A DNA stretch of 64,000 bases. Origin: Galaxea fascicularis. Taxonomy: Eukaryota > Cnidaria > Anthozoa > Scleractinia > Euphylliidae. Position numbers and translations under genes: made by a program. The DNA lies in the NCBI GenBank assembly GCA_948470475.1, contig OX419337.1, positions 23,868,791 through 23,932,790 on the forward strand, given 5' to 3'. The notes below the pieces were generated by a model that ran no database searches, had not been told where the DNA came from, and worked only from the letters and a program-made list of their open reading frames with translations. This document shows positions 58,091 to 64,000 of this stretch, in pieces. Each line of letters opens with the position of its first letter. Position 1 is the first letter of the stretch.

Positions 58091-58838
58091 TGACCTTCGA
58101 TTAACTGGTACTCATAAGAGATGTGTACTTAGTTAAATTATATCACGGGGCTCATAAAACCTATAAAAGTACCACAGTGTTGTAAAATTAGCATTCCTCG
58201 TCGGGCACTTCAAATCTGAAATGTTCCCTTCGTAAAACAGTGGAAAGAAAAGGTTTCAGAGGTTTTCTTCTTCGCGTAAAGCAAGTCAGTGTTTAATGCA
58301 ATACCATCCAGTAGACAGCTGATTTGCTAATTCAATTAATTTCCTTGTATGTCAGTATAGTTCGATTTTTTTTTCTGCCTTTGTTTTTGAGTGGTAAATG
58401 TTTTGATTAATAACTCTATTGCCTCGATGCTCTCCATGCCGTCGTCGTCGCGCCACCTGCGACTCCCAAGTGCCTACGGCGGGGTGGGACAGGGGGCGCT
58501 TCGCTTGGCAAATTTGCTGAGCACCCCCAGTTATTTTAGTCTTGCTACGGGCCTGAGGAGACCTAATGATATCAGAGTGTGATCGATATCGTATCGATAG
58601 AGCAGAAACATTGGTATCGAATTTGGGAAACGAGTACCTAAAAAGAGGTCTTTTGCTAACAAATGCAAAGCCACTGACCTTTATGGAAAAACAGCGAACG
58701 AAGAACGATTTCAATGCGCGGGGAAACCGCAACCACGTGATCGTTACCTGATGATCGCGTGACGTTTCAAAGAAAACGAACCCTCGTTGTGATTGTCTTT
58801 GAGCTACAGTACCATGCACAGTCTCCTGATCAATGACT

Positions 58839-59563
58839 TTATCTGGAGTTTCCTTTGTGAACGACATACATAAAATACTGGAAGCCTGATCCACCCTCAA
58901 GTTCACGCCAAATAAAAGACAAATGGCCATGATTTCCCGGACGGTTTGGTTGCAGTAATTCACGTTTGACTTTCTCTAAAAGACTGAGTCGGATCTCAGG
59001 AGGTTCGTCAGAAAATTGAATGAGCTTTCCACCTGGTTTTAATACACGCCAAGATTCTTTCACCACATCCACAAAGGCGCTTTCTCCATCAGTCCCCTTT
59101 AACACTGCATCAGAAGTACCCTTGTCAAAAGCCAATGAAAACGTTCCTTCCTTAAATGGTAAATTTCTTACATCAGCTTGGTGACACGTTAGTCCTGTAC
59201 AATCCCGCGACAGAGTTCCATTACCCTCTGGATCGAACGTCTCCACTGCTTTAAGTCTCCGTTCGCGGATAATTTTTTCCATTGCTTTTATTGCTTCGGA
59301 TGAAAAGTCAACACAATCAATACGGCATTTCCTGTTCATATTTTCAAAGAGTTTTAAGCTGAAATCTGAAGTTCCACAGCCAATGTCCAGTATTCTCATA
59401 GCATCATCATAACTAACAGTTGGTAGGTAGGGATCAAGATACCCAGCGACGTCATCAAAACTCACGAACCAATCGAAGCGCTTGTCGCCTTGACGATTGG
59501 CATAAAAACTGTTCCAGAACGATTGATCAGACATGTCTCCGTAGGAACGCAATCTGAACAAAT
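58839..59563 (-). CDS. CSKMT: CSKMT exon 2 (methyltransferase domain)
   Basis: 725 nt including the TAA-type stop (complement at 58839-58841). It carries the whole class I methyltransferase domain. Confidence 0.93.
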
Positions 59564-62500
59564 CTGCAATGGAACTAAGAAGGTTACTTTCACGGGTAAT
59601 GGCGCATGTCTGGGAAAAGATTCAGATCAGTAGATTTTCATTAAAGGACTAACAGAATGGATGGGACGATGGTCAAATAAAAAAGAAATTTCACCATTAT
59701 GAACCGAGGTGATAAAGGCTTCTACAAACTTAAGGCTAGGCTACCATACGAAATTTAATAGAGTCAGCAAGCTATGTTTTAAAAATACCTCGAGATTTGT
59801 TTGAAACATTGCATGTCTCCGATTTGTTTGATAATTCAAGAAAGTCTTAAATTCCAGATTCTAAACAGTCCACTTCACAGTTGTGTGTTAAATAACCTGA
59901 CCTTTGAGGGGAGACGAGGCTGTAGGTGACCTTGCTTTGATACAAACCTCTTTGTCTTTCCCTTGTAAATATAACATAAGAGTAACATGATTTACATGTT
60001 ACTCTTTTCTCACAAAACAGTGAAGTCTGTATTAAAATAAGGCCACCCCTTACCTTGACCCCGTTTGTAGACCAGGTCTATGAACATGCCATTTTTTAAG
60101 AAATGGCTTTTGCCGAATCACTTGGCTTATGTTCATGAAAATGTCATAGATTATATCACACATATTCACTTCCCTTTCATTTCCGTCAGTCATTTGCTGT
60201 TCTGGAAACGTTGACTTGACCGGCAATCGGCCCTTAATATAATCTGTCACGACACATCGCTTTTCTTCTATGGCCAGAGTAATCTACCGGACCGGGTTTC
60301 TCAAAGCATGGTTAGCGCTAATCCAGGTTAAATACCATGACAACCTATAGGTTTTAATACAACTTAACCAATAGTTAGCGCTAACCATGCTTCGAGGAAC
60401 TCTGAGGGGGCCTGTTTCTCGAAAGCTCCGAAAACTTTTCGGGCCCGAAAAGCCATTTCTAAAACGGCAAACTGCAGGAGCAGGGTTGGGGAGCAGGGTT
60501 GGCGCAGTGCTAAGTGCACTTGCCTCCCACCAATGTGGCCCAGGTTCGATTCCTGGAGTCGACATCATATGTGGGTTGAGTTTGTTGTTGGTTCTCTACT
60601 CTGCTCGGAGAGGTTTTTCTCCGGGTACTCCGGTTTTCCCCTCTCCCTAAAAACCAACACTTCTAAATTCCAATTCGATCCGGATGCAGGACCTCCCTGA
60701 AAACACCTTCGCGGTGAGTGGAGCTTCCTGGGTAAATATATTCATTTATTTATTTATTTATTTATTTATAACTGCTCATTCTAAAAAGCTGGTTTTTTAC
60801 TATGATTTCAAGATACCAAGGGGCAAATTTGTTACAAAATTTCATGCCTGGAAATGTCTTCGTCTTTAAGATACGAAGGAAATTATGGGACCCGAAATAG
60901 GCCCGATAAGCTTCGGGACTTTCGAGAAACGGACCCCAGGGGCCCGTTTCTCGGAAGTCCCGCAAACTTTTCGGGCCCGCTGGCCTTTTACTATGTTTTC
61001 AAGTAACGAAAGGGCAGATTTGCTGTAAAGTTTCATCCCTGAAAATATCTTCGTTCTCGAGATAGGTAGGAAATTATAGCACCCGAAATAGACCCGAAAT
61101 AGACCCGAAAAGTTTCGGGACTTTCGAGAAACGGGCCCCAGGTTGACTTTAAAAACCATAAAAGTCTTCTGAATCTTTATCTTTGTCAAAATATCATACT
61201 TTAGATTGGATAAATTCCTTGGCCTTCCTGAAATTGTCAAAAGATAACGGACTGCCGGTATTTTAGTGTTCTCAGTGAAGAACGCGTGACGAGCTGTCGG
61301 TCATTTAGACACTTCGAACATTTTAATACTGATATTACTAAGGCATTTGAATCATTAAAAGGTACCATAACGAACCAAATTTAAGTTCGTAAAACATGTT
61401 TTTAACCTTCAAAAACTTGGCAAACTAATTTCTATCCTTGTTTCTTATGCACCTATCAGTGTCAAGCCCGAGGGGGGGGGGTCGGGCATAGGGTGGGGAT
61501 TTTGACATTTTCTGAAAAAAATTATCAAAATCCCCACCCCCGGGCAAAAAATAATTGTCAAAAGTATCAAAATTCCCTTCAGTCCTCGTTGCACACAAGA
61601 GGAAAGCAATAAAATTCCCACCCTGGGGCCATGATGTCCGATCAAAATCCCCACCCTGGGGATATACGTGACAGTCAAATTCTCATGGGTTGCCCGACCC
61701 CCCCCCCCCCCCTCGGGCTTGACACTGATAGGGGCATGTACTAAAACCAGGAACACTGGAACACTCCGGAACACCGGAACACCCCGGAACAGCCGAAAAA
61801 TCCCGAAACACCGAATTTGACGGTGTTGTTTTGTTTTCCCATTACAGACCACGGTAAAAAATTAATGTCAATGTATTTTGTTTACCCATGTAACACGAAA
61901 GAGCTTAGTAAAAAAAAAGTGAAAAAAGACAGAAAGAAAGAATGAAGAAATAAAAAATAAAAGGAAGAAATAAGTTAATAAATTACCCATCACAGACCGC
62001 GTGATATTCTCAGGAAAAAAATATATTCATATTCACGCGACTAATTGAAAGTTTCTCAAGACTATGATCACATAAGGGGAGCTGGAATGGTGGAATGGCA
62101 CTCGTCTCCCACCAATGTGACCCAGGTTTGCTCCCCTGACCCGCCGTCATATCAAGGTAGAGTTTGTTTGTTTTTCTCCGGGTTCTCCGCTTTTCCTCCC
62201 TCCACAAAAACCAACACTTCTAAATTCTAATTCGATCTCATACACGTACACTTTATAACTAGCTCTAGGCTCTTTCGTTATGCGTGGGTAAACAAAATAC
62301 ATTGACATTTTAATTTTTTACCGTGGTCTGTAATGGGAAAACAAAACAACACCATCAAATTCGGTTTTTCGGGATTTTTCGGCTGTTCCGGGCTGTTCTG
62401 GGCTGTTCCGGGCTGTTCCGGTGTTCCGGTGTTCCTGATTTTAGTACATGCCACTGATAGGTGCATTATTGGAGGTAAACAGCACATTGTTCAACAAAAT

Positions 62501-62743
62501 AGACGAGAGCAAGTTTCAAGTTTGTCTCTCCATGCACCTCTCGTTTTTCGTTATCTCGTAAGAAGCTTCTTGCATTTGCGGAGAGATGAGAAGCATAGTT
62601 GGCACACGTCGTTTGTCACGCAGCACGACGCTCGTGCAACAACAACACAACAATAACAACTCACCTTTCCGGGCGGCCAAACGATTAGCACTTTTTGAGA
62701 TAAATTCAGCAGCATATCTTCGTGTTTTTATAAAAAGGGCCAT
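58839..62743 (-). CDS. CSKMT: Citrate synthase lysine methyltransferase (CSKMT/METTL12-like)
   Basis: Mitochondrial SAM-dependent protein-lysine methyltransferase. The human protein methylates citrate synthase in the matrix. Two exons: 62665-62743 (26 codons plus 1 nt) and 58839-59563, total 804 nt, 267 residues. Exon 1 encodes an Arg-rich amphipathic MALFIKTRRYAAEF start, as expected for a mitochondrial presequence. Exon 2 has FDWFVSFDDVAG, SAM-binding ILDIGCGTSDFS (about residues 84-95), VDFS, DKGTSDAVLKG, VLKPGGKLIQFSDEPPEIRL and a terminal FMYVVH, matching CSKMT (human has FDWFFGYDEV and LIQFSDEDPDVRL). The donor GTGAGT and acceptor CCATTGCAG are both phase 1. The first ATG in exon 2 (59534) would give a 231-residue form lacking the presequence. 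Confidence 0.9.
60293..60402. mobile_element. Fold-back MITE
   Basis: Arms GTTTCTCAAAGCATGGTTAG/CGCTAA and TTAGCGCTAACCATGCTTCG/AGGAAC. Intron of CSKMT. Confidence 0.83.
60480..60684 (+). repeat. tRNA-derived SINE copy 1
   Basis: A-box-like GGTTGGCGCAGTGCTAAGTG and a clear B box GGTTCGATTCC (60543-60553). Body with TTTTTCTCCGGGTACTCCGG and AAAACCAACACTTCTAAATT, ending in CAATTCGATCCGG. Different family from the SINE at 1251. Confidence 0.8.
60737..60770. repeat. (TTTA)n microsatellite
   Basis: Run of TTTA units in the interrupted MITE. Confidence 0.9.
60936..61142. mobile_element. MITE, same family, intact ends
   Basis: Ends CAGGGGCCCGTTTCTCGGAA and the complement of CTGGGGCCCGTTTCTCGAAA. 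Internal CCCGAAAAGTTTCGGG palindromes. It abuts the preceding copy. Confidence 0.85.
61447..62464. mobile_element. Nested fold-back complex
   Basis: The outer ends ATGCACCTATCAGTG (61447) and CACTGATAGGTGCAT (62464) are inverted. Arms of about 150 bp (61734-61886 and 62284-62460) include GGAACACCGGAACA-type repeats, TTTGTTTTCCCATTACAGAC and TTGACATT. Inside the left end is another fold-back (61452-61733) with poly-G/poly-C inner arms and CAAAATCCCCACCC. A SINE lies in the centre. Confidence 0.72.
62075..62245 (+). repeat. tRNA-derived SINE copy 2
   Basis: Same family as 60480-60684: CTCCCACCAATGTGACCCAG, TTTTTCTCCGGGTTCTCCGC, AAAACCAACACTTCTAAATT. The B box is mutated (GGTTTGCTCCC). Confidence 0.78.
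62665..62743 (-). CDS. CSKMT: CSKMT exon 1 (mitochondrial presequence)
   Basis: 79 nt with ATG at 62741-62743 and donor GTGAGT. It encodes MALFIKTRRYAAEF and KSANRLAARK: positive, with one acidic residue and no Pro. It joins exon 2 as GAT-TTG-TTC, which matches the phase. Confidence 0.82.
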
Positions 62744-63081
62744 TCTTGAAGCTGTCAAATTTTTCCACCGGTGAATCGATCCTCCAAGAGTCAATGGAAT
62801 ATCCAGAATATCACATTACTCCTTCACATAAAATAGGAAACAAAATTTTGGCATTACCCTGAAAATACGTTCAAAAACATCGCATTTCTGTAAAGATTTG
62901 ACTCCAGTCTTACCAAAGTCTATGGCTCACTGACCGACTACTGATCGACCGCCATTTCGAATGAGCTGATAAATTATCTGGACAGCAGTAGCCCCCTATT
63001 TGTTGCTGCGCGGCGCAATGTAAACTGAATGTGTAATGGCGGATGAATGTTGCTGACAGATTTGCACGAATTTTGCGAAAC
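62744..63081. promoter_or_regulatory. Putative bidirectional promoter of CSKMT and PCMT1
   Basis: 338 bp between the divergent start codons. It contains GCCGCCATTTCG (YY1-like GCCATnT core) near 62950 and a short GC-rich stretch, GCTGCGCGGCGC, near 63004. There is no TATA box at a convincing position. Inferred from geometry. Confidence 0.6.
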
Positions 63082-63307
63082 ATGGCTTGGAGATCTCATG
63101 GGACAAGCAACAGTGATCTCATCCAGCAGTTAAAAAGTATGGTACATTAAAATTTCTTGTTTAAGGTGTAGATTATAACCTTTTGTCTCGTTATTATTTT
63201 AGTTCATGGCGTGTTGAAAAGCGAACGAGTGGAAGAGGCCTTACGGAAAGTTGACCGAAAGCATTACTGTAGATCTCGTGCCTTTGAGGATTCTCCACAG
63301 CCAATAG
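63082..63307 (+). CDS. PCMT1: Protein-L-isoaspartate O-methyltransferase, exons 1-2 (partial)
   Basis: Repairs isoaspartyl residues in aged proteins by SAM-dependent carboxyl methylation in the cytosol. Exon 1 63082-63136 (MAWRSHGTSNSDLIQQLK) and exon 2 63203-63307 (HGVLKSERVEEALRKVDR, then KHYCRSRAFEDSPQPIG). The human protein starts [20 protein letters not shown] and has DRSHYAKCNPYMDSPQSIG at the same place. The 66-nt intron has a GTATGG donor and TTATTATTTTAG acceptor. The exon phases (1 and 1) agree with the human gene as I recall it. Exon 3, with the SAM-binding motifs, is beyond the window. Confidence 0.93.
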
Positions 63308-64000
63308 GTTTGTCACAGGTTAAGTCATGATCAACACTCGCTCTCATTTTAGGTTTGCAGGCCGTTTGCAAGTCGCATATGTTTCCGCAGTGGCTTATCG
63401 TACAGAATGCCTGCCACTTATTTGCATGTGAATAGTGTCTCGTTCTTCAGACGATGCCACTACAAGAAGACTATAGTGGCGGGTTATTCAGCAGTTACTC
63501 CGAGGGAAATTTCGGAAATTTCACAAAGTCCCCCCACCCCCGCTTGCGTGGGAAATTGACATGAAATAATGTCTTGTGTAAACAAATTCTCCCTATTACT
63601 ACCATAAAAATAGGAGGCAAGCAGTGAGGATGATACACGGCCAGCGGGGACAGCTCCTCAGTGGCTGGGAGCTGATTCGAAAAATGGTTAAAACGCAACT
63701 ACCTCGGCTTAATTCATAAGAGTCATTCCATCAGGCTGTTATCCTGTGAAAGTACTTTTCAGTTTTGGAAACGCATTTTACTAAATTTATTATTTTTTCT
63801 GCCCCCTGCACGGTCCCTGATATGTATATTAATATCAGGTTAAAAGAGCTTGCCAAAAAACCATTTTGACACTATCAAAAAGTTACTGTTCTGTAGAAAA
63901 TACTGTGGTGATACTAAGGGTTGGTTTGAAATTATTGTTAGTCCTAGCTGGTTCAACTCAAGAATAACTAAAGCATGACTTAGTCTCATACATCATTAAA
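63308..64000. other. PCMT1 intron 2, nothing recognised
   Basis: Begins with a GTTTGT donor. No further PCMT1 exon or mobile element was seen up to the edge. Confidence 0.6.

Larger units (their letters stand above)
54873..58838. other. Region upstream of mucin exons, no gene identified
   Basis: I searched for a signal-peptide exon of the mucin gene (minus strand, ending in phase 2) and found none that convinced me. Short frames here lack homology features. It contains the dispersed ~115-bp repeats and one MITE. Confidence 0.45.
60406..60937. mobile_element. MITE interrupted by a SINE
   Basis: The left end GGGGCCTGTTTCTCGAAAGC/TCC and right end GGACTTTCGAGAAACGGACC/CC are inverted repeats of the same family as the next element. 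The interior holds a SINE and a TTTA microsatellite. Confidence 0.7.

Noticed and set aside
58352..58963. 203-codon minus-strand ORF downstream of CSKMT
   Set aside because: Overlaps the end of the CSKMT coding exon in another frame and has no domain features.

Overview
The window is animal nuclear DNA, AT-rich and intron-dense, and most likely from an anthozoan cnidarian such as a stony coral or relative. The evidence is GT-AG introns, animal-only domain combinations (VWD-C8-TIL, EGF, Kunitz-like, PTS mucin), a Penelope-like element with a hammerhead ribozyme, tRNA-derived SINEs and many fold-back MITEs. No species is claimed.

About 55 kb (positions 1 to 54872) is one minus-strand gene that runs off the left edge. 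I reconstructed 37 coding exons whose reading phases all join. In transcript order it encodes a short acidic/basic leader, five EGF modules, two degenerate Kunitz-like modules, then D1-D2-D'-D3, the von Willebrand factor/gel-forming mucin assembly order. A very large Ser/Thr/Pro (PTS) region of about 4,900 residues follows and continues out of the window. The PTS region alternates huge exons of tandem 87-bp or 171-bp repeats (one exon is 5,832 bp) with short non-repetitive linker exons. All complete PTS exons are phase 2-2, and whole exon-intron blocks have been duplicated. The 5' start and signal peptide were not found, and the 3' end lies outside.

The introns hold mobile DNA. A Tc1/mariner element with a DD37E transposase carries one frameshift. 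An 835-bp TTAA-flanked element has its matching empty site elsewhere in the window. A 1,003-bp TIR element splits a hexamer satellite. TA-microsatellite-bounded fold-backs at 11.8-15.0 kb include a Penelope-like endonuclease fragment with two mirror-image hammerhead ribozymes.

The right end has two small housekeeping genes head to head: a minus-strand CSKMT/METTL12-type mitochondrial methyltransferase (two exons, with a SINE/MITE-filled 3.1-kb intron) and the first two exons of plus-strand PCMT1. Their start codons are 338 bp apart and probably share a bidirectional promoter. Long plus-strand ORFs at 16.3-18.2 and 19.9-25.8 kb are antisense shadows of the mucin repeats.
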